Assembly: GCF_014205225.1 (NCBI RefSeq)
Contig: NZ_JACHNB010000001.1
Span: 496,001-560,000, forward strand
Direction: 5' to 3'
DNA length: 64,000 nt
Source of the DNA: Actinoplanes octamycinicus
GTDB taxonomy: Bacteria > Actinomycetota > Actinomycetes > Mycobacteriales > Micromonosporaceae
Below are positions 17,915 to 27,225 of this stretch, piece by piece. A model generated the notes under the pieces. It did no database searches. It saw only the letters and a program-made list of their open reading frames with translations, and was not told the DNA's origin. Made by a program: the position numbers and the translations under genes. Position 1 is the stretch's first letter. The number at the start of each line of letters is the position of its first letter.

Positions 17915-18907
17915 CTAGTTCGGCGCGATGATCGCGAAAAGCAGGTAGGCGGTGGGGACCGCGAAGAGGATGGAGTCCAGCCGATCCATCAGTCCGCCAT
18001 GGCCGGGCAGCAGGTTGCTCATGTCCTTGATGCCGAGGTCGCGCTTGAGCATCGACTCGGCCAGGTCGCCGAGGACCGCGACGATCGAGAGCACCGCGCC
18101 GAACAGCAGGCCGTAGTGGACCGGCACGTCCATCAGGAAGTAGAGCAGCGCGCCGCTGCCGATCGCGGACGCGGTGATCGAGCCGGCGAAGCCCTCCCAG
18201 GACTTCTTCGGGCTGATCTTCGGAGCCATCGGGTGCTTGCCGAGGAAGACGCCGGCCGCGTAACCGCCGGTGTCGGAGAGCACCACGGCCACCACGGTGG
18301 CCAGCACCCGCCAGGCGCCGTCCTCCTCCGGGCGCACCAGCATCGCGGCGAAGCTGAGCAGGAACGGCACGTAGACCGCGATCAGGGTGATCGCGGTGAA
18401 GTCGCGGCGCACCGCGGCCGGCCCGTCGGCGAGGCGCCACAGCGTGGCGGCGGCGACCGTGGCGACCAGGCCGAGCGTGAGCGCGTCGGTGCCCTCGTAC
18501 CACGCCAGGCCGGTCATCACGGCGGTGCCGGCGATCAGCGGGACCAGTGGCGGGCGGGCGCCGATGGCCGAGACCGCCCGGGCGGTCTCCCAGACCCCGA
18601 TGGCGGCGGCCGCGACCACCACGCCCAGCAGGGCCGGCGGCCAGATCAGCAGCGAGGCCAGGATCACCAGGCCGAGGCTGAGACCGACCGCGATCGCGGC
18701 CGGCAGGTTACGGCCGGCCCGGCTTTTGCCCTTGTTGTCACCGCGGCCGGCGCGGCGCTTGCCGGGGCCGCGCTTGCCGGGTGTCTCGTCAGCCGAGCTC
18801 ATCGGGTCGGGCGCCTTCTCGTCCGCGTGCCAGGCGGGATTCTGGTATGCCGGGGCGGCAGGCGTGTCGCCGGCGCTGTGCCCGGCACGCGGATCGAGGT
18901 ACGACAT
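17915..18907 (-). CDS. cdsA: Phosphatidate cytidylyltransferase
   Basis: 330 residues. It makes CDP-diacylglycerol from phosphatidate and CTP for phospholipid synthesis, as a polytopic membrane protein. The signature [28 protein letters not shown] spans about residues 215-243 and contains the catalytic Asp and Lys residues. Eight or so hydrophobic segments occupy residues 70-330. The first 70 residues form a polar, Lys/Arg-rich cytoplasmic extension ([19 protein letters not shown]), common in actinobacterial CdsA. The start overlaps the frr stop (TGATG). Confidence 0.96.
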   Translation of the reverse strand: MSYLDPRAGHSAGDTPAAPAYQNPAWHADEKAPDPMSSADETPGKRGPGKRRAGRGDNKGKSRAGRNLPAAIAVGLSLGLVILASLLIWPPALLGVVVAAAAIGVWETARAVSAIGARPPLVPLIAGTAVMTGLAWYEGTDALTLGLVATVAAATLWRLADGPAAVRRDFTAITLIAVYVPFLLSFAAMLVRPEEDGAWRVLATVVAVVLSDTGGYAAGVFLGKHPMAPKISPKKSWEGFAGSITASAIGSGALLYFLMDVPVHYGLLFGAVLSIVAVLGDLAESMLKRDLGIKDMSNLLPGHGGLMDRLDSILFAVPTAYLLFAIIAPN

Positions 18908-19464
18908 CAGACTTCGAGCAACTCTGCTTCCTTGTGCTTGACCAGCTCGTCGATCACCGCGACATAGCGGTGGGTGACGTCGTCGAGCTCCTTCTCGGCG
19001 CGACGGCCCTCATCCTCGCCGGTCTCGCCGTCCTTGACCAGCTTGTCGATCTGCTCCTTGGCCTTGCGGCGCACGTTGCGGATGGCGACCCGGCCCTCCT
19101 CCGCCTTCGACCGCGCCACCTTGATCATCTCGCGGCGGCGTTCCTCGGTCATCTGCGGCAGGTGGATGCGCAGCTGGGTGCCCTCGTTGTTCGGGTTGAC
19201 CCCGAGGTCCGAGTCACGGATGGCGCGCTCGATCGGGCCGAGCTGGCTGTTGTCGTACGGCTTGACGATGACCATGCGCGGCTCCGGAACGCCGACCGAG
19301 GCCATCTGGGTCACCGGGGTGGGCGCGCCGTAGTAGTCCACCACGATCTTGGAGAACATCGCCGGAGTGGCCCGCCCGGTCCGGATCGCGGCGAACTCCT
19401 CCTTGGCGTGCTCGACCGCGCTGTCCATCTTCTCTTCGGCCTCGAAAAGGATTTCCTCGATCAC
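18907..19464 (-). CDS. frr: Ribosome recycling factor
   Basis: 185 residues, exactly the family length. It splits post-termination ribosomes with EF-G. The helical-domain motifs [25 protein letters not shown] and [13 protein letters not shown] and the C-terminal three-helix bundle ([19 protein letters not shown]) are all present. The GTG start has GAGGAG 5 nt upstream. It lies between pyrH (54-bp gap) and cdsA (overlap), the conserved rpsB-tsf-pyrH-frr-cdsA order. Confidence 0.98.
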   Translation of the reverse strand: MIEEILFEAEEKMDSAVEHAKEEFAAIRTGRATPAMFSKIVVDYYGAPTPVTQMASVGVPEPRMVIVKPYDNSQLGPIERAIRDSDLGVNPNNEGTQLRIHLPQMTEERRREMIKVARSKAEEGRVAIRNVRRKAKEQIDKLVKDGETGEDEGRRAEKELDDVTHRYVAVIDELVKHKEAELLEV

Positions 19465-19518
19465 CGGCTCTCCTCGCTCTCTTCAAGTGGTGCGGAATCT
19501 GGCTTCGTGCGACGAAGC

Positions 19519-20277
19519 TCAGGCGGTGATCAGGGTGCCGATCTTCTCGCCCGCGCACGCGCGCACGATGGTGTCGTCGCCGTCCGCGCCGAAGACCAGC
19601 ATCGGCAGCTTGTTCTCCTCGCAGAGGCTGAACGCGGCCTGGTCGGCGACCCGGAGCCCGCGCTGGAGGATCTCCTGGAAGGTGATGTTCTCCAGCTTGC
19701 GCGCCTGCGGGTCGATCCGCGGGTCGGCGGTGTAGACGCCGTCGACGCCGTTCTTGCTCATCAGCACCATGTCGGCGTGGATCTCCAGCGCGCGCTGGGC
19801 GGTCACCGTGTCGGTGGAGAAGTACGGCATGCCGGCGCCGGCGCCGAAGATCACGACGCGGCCTTTCTCCAGGTGCCGGATCGCCCGGAGCGGAATGTAC
19901 GGCTCGGCGACCTGGGCCATGTGGATGGCCGTCTGGACCCGGGTCTCGATGCCCTCCTTCTCCAGGAAGTCCTGGAGGGCCAGGCAGTTCATCACCGTGC
20001 CCAGCATGCCCATGTAGTCCGCGCGGTTCCGGTCCATGCCGCGCTTCTGCAGCTCGGCGCCGCGGAAGAAGTTGCCGCCACCGACCACCACGGCGACCTG
20101 GATGCCGCGCCGGTTCACCGTGGCGATCTGCTTGGCCAGCGCCTGCACCACGTCGGGGTCGACGCCGACCGCGCCGCCGCCGAACACCTCGCCGGACAAC
20201 TTCAGCACGACCCGGCGCGGCCGCATGGCCGGCGGGTTCTCGTCGACCGTGGCGGACTGCTCGGTCACCATCGTCAT
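19519..20277 (-). CDS. pyrH: UMP kinase
   Basis: 252 residues from the ATG at 20277 ([11 protein letters not shown]), preceded by GGAAGG at 8 nt; a longer frame upstream is not supported. It phosphorylates UMP to UDP as a hexameric amino-acid-kinase-fold enzyme. Motifs are [13 protein letters not shown] (phosphate binding), [30 protein letters not shown] and the uridine site [14 protein letters not shown]. About 15 extra residues precede the kinase fold, as in other actinobacteria. Confidence 0.97.
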   Translation of the reverse strand: MTMVTEQSATVDENPPAMRPRRVVLKLSGEVFGGGAVGVDPDVVQALAKQIATVNRRGIQVAVVVGGGNFFRGAELQKRGMDRNRADYMGMLGTVMNCLALQDFLEKEGIETRVQTAIHMAQVAEPYIPLRAIRHLEKGRVVIFGAGAGMPYFSTDTVTAQRALEIHADMVLMSKNGVDGVYTADPRIDPQARKLENITFQEILQRGLRVADQAAFSLCEENKLPMLVFGADGDDTIVRACAGEKIGTLITA

Positions 20278-20379
20278 GAGACCCGCCTTCCCTTCACTTT
20301 CTGCAGGAGACCTTATGCGACCGGGAGGCCGGACGCTCAATCGCGTACCCGACCTCCCGTGCCATTGCTGTGCGGAGCC

Positions 20380-21210
20380 TTACTCCTGGCCGACCTCGAA
20401 CCGGACGAACTTGGTCAGCTCGATGCCGGCCTCGGTGGCGACCTGCTTGACGGTCTTCTTGTTGTCGACGACCGACGCCTGCTCCAGCAGGACGAAGTCC
20501 TTGAAGAAGGAGTTCACCCGGCCCTCGACGATCTTGGAGATCGCCTGCTCCGGCTTGCCCTCCTCGCGAGCGGTCTGCTCGGCGATCCGGCGCTCCGACT
20601 CGACGACCTCGGCCGGGACCTCGTCGCGGGTCAGGTACTTCGGCCGCATCGCGGTGATCTGCATGCCGATGCCGCGGGCGTCCGAGTCGGCCGCCTCGTC
20701 GTCCTTGCCGGTGTACTGCACCAGGACGCCGACCTGCGGCGGCAGGTCCTGCGCCTTGCGGTGCAGGTAGACCGCGACGGTGCCGTCGAGGATCGTGAAG
20801 CGGTTGACGACGATCTTCTCACCGATCTTGGCGGCGTAGTCCTGCACCAGGTCGGCGACGGTCTTGCCGTCCTCGATCGTCGCGGCCAGCAGCGCGGCGG
20901 CGTCGGCCAGGCCGTTCTGCTCGCCGAAGGTGACCAGGCGCTGACCCAGCTCGACGAAGTCGGGGGTCTTGGCGACGAAGTCGGTCTCGCAGTTCAGCTC
21001 GAGCAGAGCCTTGCCGGAGTGGCTGACGATGCCGTTGGCAGCGGTGCGGCTCGCCCGCTTGCCGACGTCCTTCGCGCCCTTGATGCGCAGGAACTCGACA
21101 GCCTTGTCGAAGTCGCCCTCGGACTCCTCGAGCGCCTTCTTGCAGTCCATCATGCCGGCACCGGTGAGGTCGCGGAGCTTCTTGACATCCGCGGCGGTGT
21201 AGTTAGCCAT
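20380..21210 (-). CDS. tsf: Elongation factor Ts
   Basis: 276 residues. It is the nucleotide exchange factor for EF-Tu. The N-terminal UBA-like domain [29 protein letters not shown] and the core motif [17 protein letters not shown] are textbook. The dimerisation and C-terminal modules follow ([25 protein letters not shown]). It is 75 bp downstream of rpsB and probably co-transcribed with it. Confidence 0.98.
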   Translation of the reverse strand: MANYTAADVKKLRDLTGAGMMDCKKALEESEGDFDKAVEFLRIKGAKDVGKRASRTAANGIVSHSGKALLELNCETDFVAKTPDFVELGQRLVTFGEQNGLADAAALLAATIEDGKTVADLVQDYAAKIGEKIVVNRFTILDGTVAVYLHRKAQDLPPQVGVLVQYTGKDDEAADSDARGIGMQITAMRPKYLTRDEVPAEVVESERRIAEQTAREEGKPEQAISKIVEGRVNSFFKDFVLLEQASVVDNKKTVKQVATEAGIELTKFVRFEVGQE

Positions 21211-21285
21211 GACTCTTCTCTCGATGTCAGTCGGGAAAGCGGCCGCCGCCAGTTAACGACGGCGGCCGGAAGCGTGTCGGTTGAC

Positions 21286-22170
21286 TTACTCGGCGGGGAC
21301 GGCAGCCGGCGCGGCGGCGGCAGCCGGAGCGGCGGCAGCCGGGGCGGCCTCGGCCGGAGCGGCCTCGTCGGCCTTCTTGTCGGCGCCCTCGTAGAGGTCC
21401 CGCTCCCACTCGGGCAGCGGCTCACCGGCGGCGACGGTGCCGGCCTCGGGCTTCGCGTCGGCGTCGCCACGGTTGCGGCCGGAGCGGGCGATCAGGCCGT
21501 CGGCCACGGCGGCGGCGATGACCTTGGTCAGCAGCTCGGCGGAGCGGATCGCGTCGTCGTTGCCCGGGATCGGGAAGTCGACCTCGTCCGGGTCACAGTT
21601 GGTGTCCAGCACCGCGATGACCGGGATGCCCAGCTTGCGGGCCTCGTCGACGGCGATGTGCTCCTTCTTGGTGTCCACGACCCAGATCGCCGACGGCGTC
21701 TTGGTCATGTCCCGCAGACCACCGAGGGTCTTGGTGAGCTTGGTCTTCTCCCGGTAGAGCTGGAGGGTCTCCTTCTTGGTGTAACCCGCGGCGGTGCCGG
21801 TCAGGTCACCCAGAGCCTCGAGCTCCTTCATCCGCTGAAGGCGCTTGTAAACGGTCTGGAAGTTGGTCAGCATGCCGCCGAGCCAACGGTGGTTCACGTA
21901 CGGCTGGCCGACCCGCGTCGCCTGCTCGGCGATGGCCTCCTGGGCCTGCTTCTTGGTGCCGACGAAGAGGATGTGGCCACCCTCGGCGACGGTCGTCCGG
22001 ACGAAGCTGTACGCCTTCTCGATGTAGTCGAGGGTCTGGCGCAGGTCGATGATGTAGATGCCGTTGCGCTCGGTGAAGATGAAGCGCTTCATCTTCGGGT
22101 TCCAGCGACGGGTCTGGTGCCCGAAGTGGACACCGCTCTCCAGCAGCTGACGCATGGTCACGACGGCCAT
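21286..22170 (-). CDS. rpsB: 30S ribosomal protein S2
   Basis: 294 residues from the ATG at 22170, which has GGGAG 7 nt upstream; the much longer open frame above it is shadow. [51 protein letters not shown] and [14 protein letters not shown] are S2 signatures. The C-terminal 45 residues are an Ala/Pro/Glu low-complexity tail typical of actinobacterial S2. It heads the rpsB-tsf-pyrH-frr-cdsA series. Confidence 0.98.
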   Translation of the reverse strand: MAVVTMRQLLESGVHFGHQTRRWNPKMKRFIFTERNGIYIIDLRQTLDYIEKAYSFVRTTVAEGGHILFVGTKKQAQEAIAEQATRVGQPYVNHRWLGGMLTNFQTVYKRLQRMKELEALGDLTGTAAGYTKKETLQLYREKTKLTKTLGGLRDMTKTPSAIWVVDTKKEHIAVDEARKLGIPVIAVLDTNCDPDEVDFPIPGNDDAIRSAELLTKVIAAAVADGLIARSGRNRGDADAKPEAGTVAAGEPLPEWERDLYEGADKKADEAAPAEAAPAAAAPAAAAAPAAVPAE

Positions 22171-22582
22171 GGTGGTGCTCCCTGATCTTCCCTGGTTGAC
22201 ACGCCCATCGGCGATGGGCGTCCTGGCGCCGGGCGACGGCCGCAGTGGTGACCCGAAGATCATCGGGACCAGGGAGGGCCGTCGCCGCCGGCCGTCGCTG
22301 AGGAACCAGCGAGGTGAACCGGCGGAGGGCACGCGAGGTCGACCGCCTGGGCGGTCGCCGGGGACCAGCATACGCCAACCAGATTTTTCCCGGCTGACGG
22401 GCCTTTCCCGGCCGGGTCCCGGGGGAGCGGCAACCGCAACACCGGAAGAAACAGGACGAGTACGCCGATAGTCCCCGCCGGGGATAGCACACGGCGCCCG
22501 ATCATGGGCGGGATATCCACATTCCCGCGGCGTCCACAGGCTGCCCGGCCGGCGGCGCCGGACCCTGCCAGCGTCCGGCGGC
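22171..22582. promoter_or_regulatory. Divergent leader region between rpsB and the yraN-comM-dprA genes
   Basis: A 412-bp gap without a credible gene. A perfect hairpin CGCCCATC/GATGGGCG with a 3-nt loop lies at 22202-22220, 32 bp above the rpsB start, inside what should be the rpsB leader. A TATGCT hexamer on the minus strand near 22372 is a possible -10, with a poor -35. S2 leaders are sites of autoregulation in other bacteria; a role here is inference. Confidence 0.4.
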
Positions 22583-22942
22583 ATGACGACTCAGCGACGG
22601 GCGGTCGGGGCGTACGGCGAGCGGATCGCCGCCCGGCATCTGGAGGACCACGGGCTGGAGGTGCTGGCCCGCAACTGGCGATGTGCCGACGGCGAGGTCG
22701 ACCTGATCCTGCGAGACGGCGACGACGTCGTGTTCTGCGAGGTGAAGACACGGCGGACGGCGACCTTCGGGCCACCGGCCGCCGCGGTCGACCGGCGCAA
22801 GGTGCGCAAGCTGCGGCAGCTCGCCGCCCGCTGGCTGGCCGAGTCCGGGGCGCACGCCCCGCAGATCCGGTTCGACGTGGTCGAGGTGCTCCCGCAGCCG
22901 CGCGGGGCGAGCCGGGTCGTGCACATCCGGGCGGCGTTCTGA
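22583..22942 (+). CDS. YraN family protein (UPF0102), nuclease-fold
   Basis: 119 residues. [26 protein letters not shown] followed by [21 protein letters not shown] gives the E-x(n)-D-x(n)-ExK pattern of the PD-(D/E)XK nuclease superfamily, which defines UPF0102/YraN. Activity is not well established. It overlaps the comM start (TGATG), and the trio yraN-comM-dprA is conserved in actinobacteria. It is probably linked to DNA uptake or recombination. Confidence 0.95.
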   Translation: MTTQRRAVGAYGERIAARHLEDHGLEVLARNWRCADGEVDLILRDGDDVVFCEVKTRRTATFGPPAAAVDRRKVRKLRQLAARWLAESGAHAPQIRFDVVEVLPQPRGASRVVHIRAAF

Positions 22943-24492
22943 TGAGCTACGCGCGCGTGCTCTGCGTCGGCCTGGTCGGGGTGTCCGGCCGCCTGGTCGA
23001 GGTGGAGGCCGACCTCTCCGTCGGCCTGCCCGCCGTGGTGCTGACCGGCCTGCCGGACACCGCGCTGCACGAGGCCCGGGACCGGGTCCGGGCCGCCGTG
23101 GTGAACAGCGGCTGCGAGTGGCCGAACCGCCGGATCACGGTGAACCTGCTGCCCGCCGCCCTGCCCAAGCACGGCAGCGGCTTCGACCTCGCGATCGCGG
23201 CGTCGCTGCTGACCGGGGCCGGCGATCTGCCCGCCGCCCCGCTGGAGCGGGTGGTGCTGCTCGGCGAGCTCGGCCTGGACGGCGCGGTCCGGCCGGTCCG
23301 CGGCGTGCTGCCGATGGTGGCCGCGGCCGCCCAGGCCGGGATCACCCGGGTGATCGTCCCGCTGGCCAACGCCCGGGAGGCGACCGTGGTGCCCGGGGTG
23401 ACGGTGCGCGCCGTCGACTCGCTGCGCCGCCTGGTCGACTTCGTCCGGGGCGCCGACCGGCTGCTCGACCCGCCACCCGAGGCGCCGCTCCCGGCGCGCG
23501 CCGGCCCCGACCTGGCCGACGTCGCCGGCCAGCAGTTCGGCCGTTACGCGCTGGAGATCGCCGCCGCCGGCGGCCACCACCTGGCGCTGCTCGGCCCGCC
23601 CGGGGCCGGCAAGACGATGCTCGCCGAGCGGCTCCCGTCGATCCTGCCCGAGCTCGGCGACGAGGCGGCGCTGGAGGTGACCGCGCTGCAGTCGATCGCC
23701 GGGGTGCTGCCGCCGGACAGCGGGCTGATCCGGCGGCCGCCGTTCCAGGCGCCGCACCACACCTCCAGCACGGCCGCGCTGATCGGTGGCGGCAGCGGCC
23801 TGGCCCGGCCGGGGGCGCTCAGCCTGGCGCATCGGGGCGTGCTGTTCCTGGACGAGGCGCCGGAGATCTCCCGGGTGACGCTGCAGGCGTTGCGGCAGCC
23901 GCTGGAGAGCGGGCGGGTGGTGCTGGCCCGGGCTCGGGGCACGACCGAGTATCCGGCGCAGGTCCAGCTGGTGCTGGCGGCGAACCCGTGCCCGTGCGCC
24001 TCCACCACCGGCGACCAGAACTGCACCTGCAGCCCGCTGACCCGGCGGCGCTATCTCGGACGGCTGTCCGGGCCGCTGCTGGATCGGATCGACATCCGGG
24101 TCGACCTGCTGCCGATGCGGGCCGCACAGTTGATCACCACCGCCGCGCCGGCCGAGTCGTCCGCGGTGGTGGCGGAACGCGTGATCCAGGCCCGGACCGC
24201 GTCGGCGGGGCGGTGGGCGGCACACGGCTGGCGGGTGAACGCCGAGGTTCCCGGCCCGCAGCTGCGGCGGCCGCCCTGGTTGCTGCCGGGCCGGGACACC
24301 GCGGTGCTGCGGGACGCCCTGGACCTGGGCACGGTGTCCGCCCGCGGCTTCGACCGGGTGCTCCGGCTGGCCTGGACGATCGCCGACCTGGACGGGCGGG
24401 ACCGGCCCGGCGCCCCGGACGTGGCGGAGGCGCTGCAGCTCCGGACCGGCACCCTGGGCGCCGCGGCCGCGCCGGTGGGAGGCCAGCGGTGA
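22942..24492 (+). CDS. comM: YifB/ComM family Mg-chelatase-like AAA+ ATPase
   Basis: 516 residues from the ATG at 22942, coupled to yraN. Residues 1-170 are the ChlI-type N-terminal domain (VEVEADLSVGLPAVVLTGLPDTALHEARDRVRAA). The AAA+ core has Walker A GPPGAGKTMLAERLPSIL (about 215), Walker B GVLFLDEAPE and the sensor region VLAANPCPC. A C-terminal lid follows (RGFDRVLRLAWTIADL). ComM is a branch-migration helicase acting in natural transformation in other bacteria. The Cys cluster CPCASTTGDQNCTC is a family feature. Its stop overlaps the first dprA GTG. Confidence 0.95.
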   Translation: MSYARVLCVGLVGVSGRLVEVEADLSVGLPAVVLTGLPDTALHEARDRVRAAVVNSGCEWPNRRITVNLLPAALPKHGSGFDLAIAASLLTGAGDLPAAPLERVVLLGELGLDGAVRPVRGVLPMVAAAAQAGITRVIVPLANAREATVVPGVTVRAVDSLRRLVDFVRGADRLLDPPPEAPLPARAGPDLADVAGQQFGRYALEIAAAGGHHLALLGPPGAGKTMLAERLPSILPELGDEAALEVTALQSIAGVLPPDSGLIRRPPFQAPHHTSSTAALIGGGSGLARPGALSLAHRGVLFLDEAPEISRVTLQALRQPLESGRVVLARARGTTEYPAQVQLVLAANPCPCASTTGDQNCTCSPLTRRRYLGRLSGPLLDRIDIRVDLLPMRAAQLITTAAPAESSAVVAERVIQARTASAGRWAAHGWRVNAEVPGPQLRRPPWLLPGRDTAVLRDALDLGTVSARGFDRVLRLAWTIADLDGRDRPGAPDVAEALQLRTGTLGAAAAPVGGQR

Positions 24493-24548
24493 ACGGGCCG
24501 GGCAGCCGCGCCGGTGGGAGGCCGGCGGTGAACGGGCCGGGCAGCCGC
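24471..24548. repeat. 39-bp tandem duplication at the comM/dprA junction
   Basis: Bases 24471-24509 and 24510-24548 are identical except for one base. The unit contains GGTGGGAGG, the GTG start of dprA and the next six codons. Because 39 is a multiple of three, both GTG codons (24489 and 24528) are in frame with dprA, each with its own ribosome-binding site. The comM stop falls in the first copy only. Confidence 0.95.
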
Positions 24549-25703
24549 GCCGACCGGGTGGCCCGGGTCGCGCTCTCCTGGCTGGCCGAGCCCGGGCACC
24601 GGGTGGTCTGGACGCTGGTCCAGCAGGCCGGGGCGCCGGCCGTGCTGGACCGGCTGCTGGCCGGCGACATCCCGGACCGTTCGCTGCGCACCACGGTCGC
24701 CGCCCGGGCCAAGGCCGGTGACGCCCGGCAGGTCGCGGAGGTCCAGCTCGACCAGGCCGAGCGGCTCGGCGCCCGCCTGGTGGTGCCCGCCGACCCGGAG
24801 TGGCCGGCCCGGGTGGACAGCCTGGCCGCCCTGGAACTGGACACCGGCGGACGGATCAACACGGACACCAGGCCGCCGCTCTGCTTCTGGGTCCGCGGCG
24901 GCCTGCCGCTCGGCGCGACGCTGGACCGCTCGGTGGCGGTGGTCGGCGCCCGGGCGTCCACCGAGTACGGCGAGCACGTGACCCTGGGCATCGCGGCCGG
25001 ACTGGCCGAGCGCGGCTGGACGGTGGTGTCCGGCGGCGCCTTCGGGATCGACGCGGCGGCTCATCGCGGGGCGCTCGCCGTCGCCGGCGCCACGGTGGCG
25101 GTGCTGGCCTGCGGGGTGGAGCGGCCGTACCCGGCGAGCAACGCCCTCCTGTTCGACCGGATCGTCGAGCAGGGACTGCTGATCAGCGAGTGGCCGCTGG
25201 GCTCGGAGCCGCTGCGGCACCGCTTCCTGATCCGGAACCGGGTGATCGCCGCGGCAACCGCCGGCACGGTCGTGGTGGAGGCGGCCGCGCGCAGCGGGGC
25301 GACCCAGACGATGAGCCGGGTGCTGGCCCTGGACCGGCCCGCCATGGTGGTGCCCGGTCCGGTGACCTCAGCGATGTCGGTCGGCTGCCACGGGCTGCTG
25401 CGCAGTCACCCGGCCACCCGGCTGGTCACCTCGGCCGCCGACGTGCTGGAGGAGGTGGGGCGGATCGGCGAGTACCTGGAGCCGCCGCCGCGCGGGCCGG
25501 AGCGGACCCGGGACCGGCTGGACGAGGAGTCGGCGCTGATCCTGGAGGCCTTCCCGCGGCGCGGGACGGTGACTCCGGAGGTGCTGGCCGCGGAGGCACG
25601 GCTTGACCTGCGTACGGTCCTCCGCCGGCTGTCGCTGCTGGAAACGGCCGGGCTGGTGGTCCGCACCGAGGCCGGGATCACGCTGGCGCGGCGCGGTGGC
25701 TAG
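24489..25703 (+). CDS. dprA: DNA-processing protein DprA/Smf
   Basis: 404 residues from the first GTG (24489), or 391 from the duplicated second GTG (24528). DprA loads RecA onto incoming single-stranded DNA. The Rossmann-like domain holds AVVGARASTEYGEHVTLGIA, TVVSGGAFGIDAAAHRGAL, VLACGVERPYPASNALLFD and LRHRFLIRNRVIAA, then a C-terminal winged helix (ILEAFPRRGTVTPEVLAAEARLDLRTVLRRL). An N-terminal SAM-like segment (residues 15-70) is present. It forms a unit with yraN and comM. The xerC gene that usually follows is displaced 3.4 kb by an inserted island. Confidence 0.96.
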   Translation: MNGPGSRAGGRPAVNGPGSRADRVARVALSWLAEPGHRVVWTLVQQAGAPAVLDRLLAGDIPDRSLRTTVAARAKAGDARQVAEVQLDQAERLGARLVVPADPEWPARVDSLAALELDTGGRINTDTRPPLCFWVRGGLPLGATLDRSVAVVGARASTEYGEHVTLGIAAGLAERGWTVVSGGAFGIDAAAHRGALAVAGATVAVLACGVERPYPASNALLFDRIVEQGLLISEWPLGSEPLRHRFLIRNRVIAAATAGTVVVEAAARSGATQTMSRVLALDRPAMVVPGPVTSAMSVGCHGLLRSHPATRLVTSAADVLEEVGRIGEYLEPPPRGPERTRDRLDEESALILEAFPRRGTVTPEVLAAEARLDLRTVLRRLSLLETAGLVVRTEAGITLARRGG

Positions 25704-25923
25704 GTTCCGGCCACCCGAACGGGTGAATCCCAGCAGTGTCGGCGGTCACAACGCTTCACCGTCCTCAGTGGAGCGCCACGGCGGCGGCACCGCGCCGCAC
25801 CACGGCTTGAGCCACGCGATTGCGGAGACTCGCCGCGCCGCCCGATCGCCCGACGCCGGCCGAGCCTCGCCCCCTCCGGGACGGGCACCCGCCGGCGATC
25901 ACCCGGGGACCGGGCAGAGGCGA

Positions 25924-26133
25924 TCAGTCCTCGGATTCGTCCAGGTCACGGCGGTGAACCTTCATCCACGCCTCGACGTCCTCGGTGAGCCACACCTTGC
26001 CCTGGGCAAGGTCGGCGATCGGCTTCGGAAAGTCGGCGCGACTGGTGATCTGGTACGCCCGCTGGCGGCTCACGCCACCCAGGCGGATGCGGATCTCGTG
26101 TGCGCCCATGAGGCGGATCGGCTTCACTCCCAC
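25924..26133 (-). CDS. Excisionase/AlpA-like helix-turn-helix protein
   Basis: 69 residues. AHEIRIRLGGVSRQRAYQIT is a MerR-like HTH of the HTH_17/excisionase class, followed by DFPKPIADLAQGKVWLTEDVEAWM, the P-x-P ... G-x-x-W ... V-x-x-W pattern of AlpA/Xis proteins. The GTG at 26133 has a TACGGT -10 hexamer (26141-26146) ending 7 nt upstream, consistent with a leaderless mRNA; the ATG at 26109 is an alternative. Such proteins assist the integrase in excision or repress element genes. There is no integrase next to it. It is divergent from the Cys-motif protein at 26218. Confidence 0.75.
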   Translation of the reverse strand: MGVKPIRLMGAHEIRIRLGGVSRQRAYQITSRADFPKPIADLAQGKVWLTEDVEAWMKVHRRDLDESED

Positions 26134-26204
26134 GTGATCGACCGTAGGCGCGGGACTATTAGGCGTTCAGCAAGTTGGCGCGGGACAGCTGGTCGTCGAT
26201 GCAG

Positions 26205-26217
26205 TACCATCGTCGCC
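26205..26217 (+). promoter_or_regulatory. Leaderless-type promoter of the 26218 gene
   Basis: TACCAT (26205-26210) fits the TAnnnT -10 consensus and ends 7 nt before the ATG at 26218. GGGACA (26182-26187) lies 17 bp upstream as a partial -35. The spacing predicts a transcript starting at the ATG. Confidence 0.45.
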
Positions 26218-26928
26218 ATGACTAGATGTCGTACGACAAGTAACCAGGTTCCCTATTTCCCTGGTCATCGCCGTGACTGGCGGACCCTGTGGCGTCGGTG
26301 CCGGTGCGGATTACCGGCTCCGTGCATCGACCGGCGAGTGCCGGCGGCACCGATGCCCTACCCGGCACCCGCCCCTGTCGCACTCCCGGACAGCACAGCC
26401 GGGCCACATGGCGTCACCCCGCCGGGCGGACGAGAGCCGCGACTGGCGGTTCCGCCCGAGATTCCTCGGCAGCGCCGGCCCGCTGACGACGCCGGCGGCG
26501 GGTCGGCCACATCGCGAGCGAGTCGCCCGGCGGCGCCGCCCGACTCCACCGCCTACGGAGGAGCCACCCATTCACGGGAGAGCCGACACGATGACACCGA
26601 TACGAGCCGGCCCTGGTTCGCCACCAACGCCGGATCCCGGGCCGACCCGCGAGAAGCCGGCGGGGAACGACCCACCAACGACGGATCGGAGGGAGTTCGA
26701 GGTGGCGAGAGAGACGGGGACGGTGGGACGAACACCCACCACCGGCCGGATCCGCCCGAGCAGACCGGCCAAGCGATCGGGCGGGCCACGGTGCCCCGTC
26801 CGCAACCGAGACACCAGGAGGACAACGTGGGCCGGGCCGGCAACCTCACACCGGGGCAGCGCCATCGCACCCGATGCAACGAGCCACTCAAACACCACTT
26901 ACGTCGCCGCCGCGATCATCATCCTTGA
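26218..26928 (+). CDS. AICE-type Cys-motif hypothetical protein, Pro/Arg-rich
   Basis: 236 residues from the ATG at 26218; no ribosome-binding site, but a leaderless-type -10 sits at the right distance. Residues 10-40 (PYFPGHRRDWRTLWRRCRCG then LPAPCIDR) resemble N-termini of hypothetical proteins I associate with actinomycete integrative elements. The CxCG(x)4C cluster could bind a metal. Residues 45-215 are low-complexity Pro/Arg/Thr/Asp and likely disordered. The C-terminus AGNLTPGQRHRTRC also looks conserved in that group. Function is unknown. The frame stays open upstream into dprA, but that part is shadow. Confidence 0.5.
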   Translation: MTRCRTTSNQVPYFPGHRRDWRTLWRRCRCGLPAPCIDRRVPAAPMPYPAPAPVALPDSTAGPHGVTPPGGREPRLAVPPEIPRQRRPADDAGGGSATSRASRPAAPPDSTAYGGATHSRESRHDDTDTSRPWFATNAGSRADPREAGGERPTNDGSEGVRGGERDGDGGTNTHHRPDPPEQTGQAIGRATVPRPQPRHQEDNVGRAGNLTPGQRHRTRCNEPLKHHLRRRRDHHP

Positions 26929-27225
26929 TCGCTGGACCACGGACCGGCACGACCGTCACCACTCGGCCGGCCGAAGACCGCGACAACCGTGGCTCACTGG
27001 GATGACCAGCGTCGCGAAGGGCCAAGGAAACGGCCCCAACCCGGTGTCCGTCTGAACGCACGACCGTCCGCACGCCGACAGGCTGCGTGACCGGCGACGC
27101 GAAGGGCGCTCGGTGCAAGCTCGGCAGCTCATCCAAGCCGACGTCACCGACGAAATCTCCGGTTCAGCCCGGCCGGATGCTCCACTGAATCACCGCTGAC
27201 CACAGAGTCGACGCTTCGTCGCGAA

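Noticed and set aside
22504..24492. A longer comM starting at 22504
   Set aside because: The upstream part overlaps yraN in another frame; the ATG at 22942 overlapping the yraN stop matches the family N-terminus.
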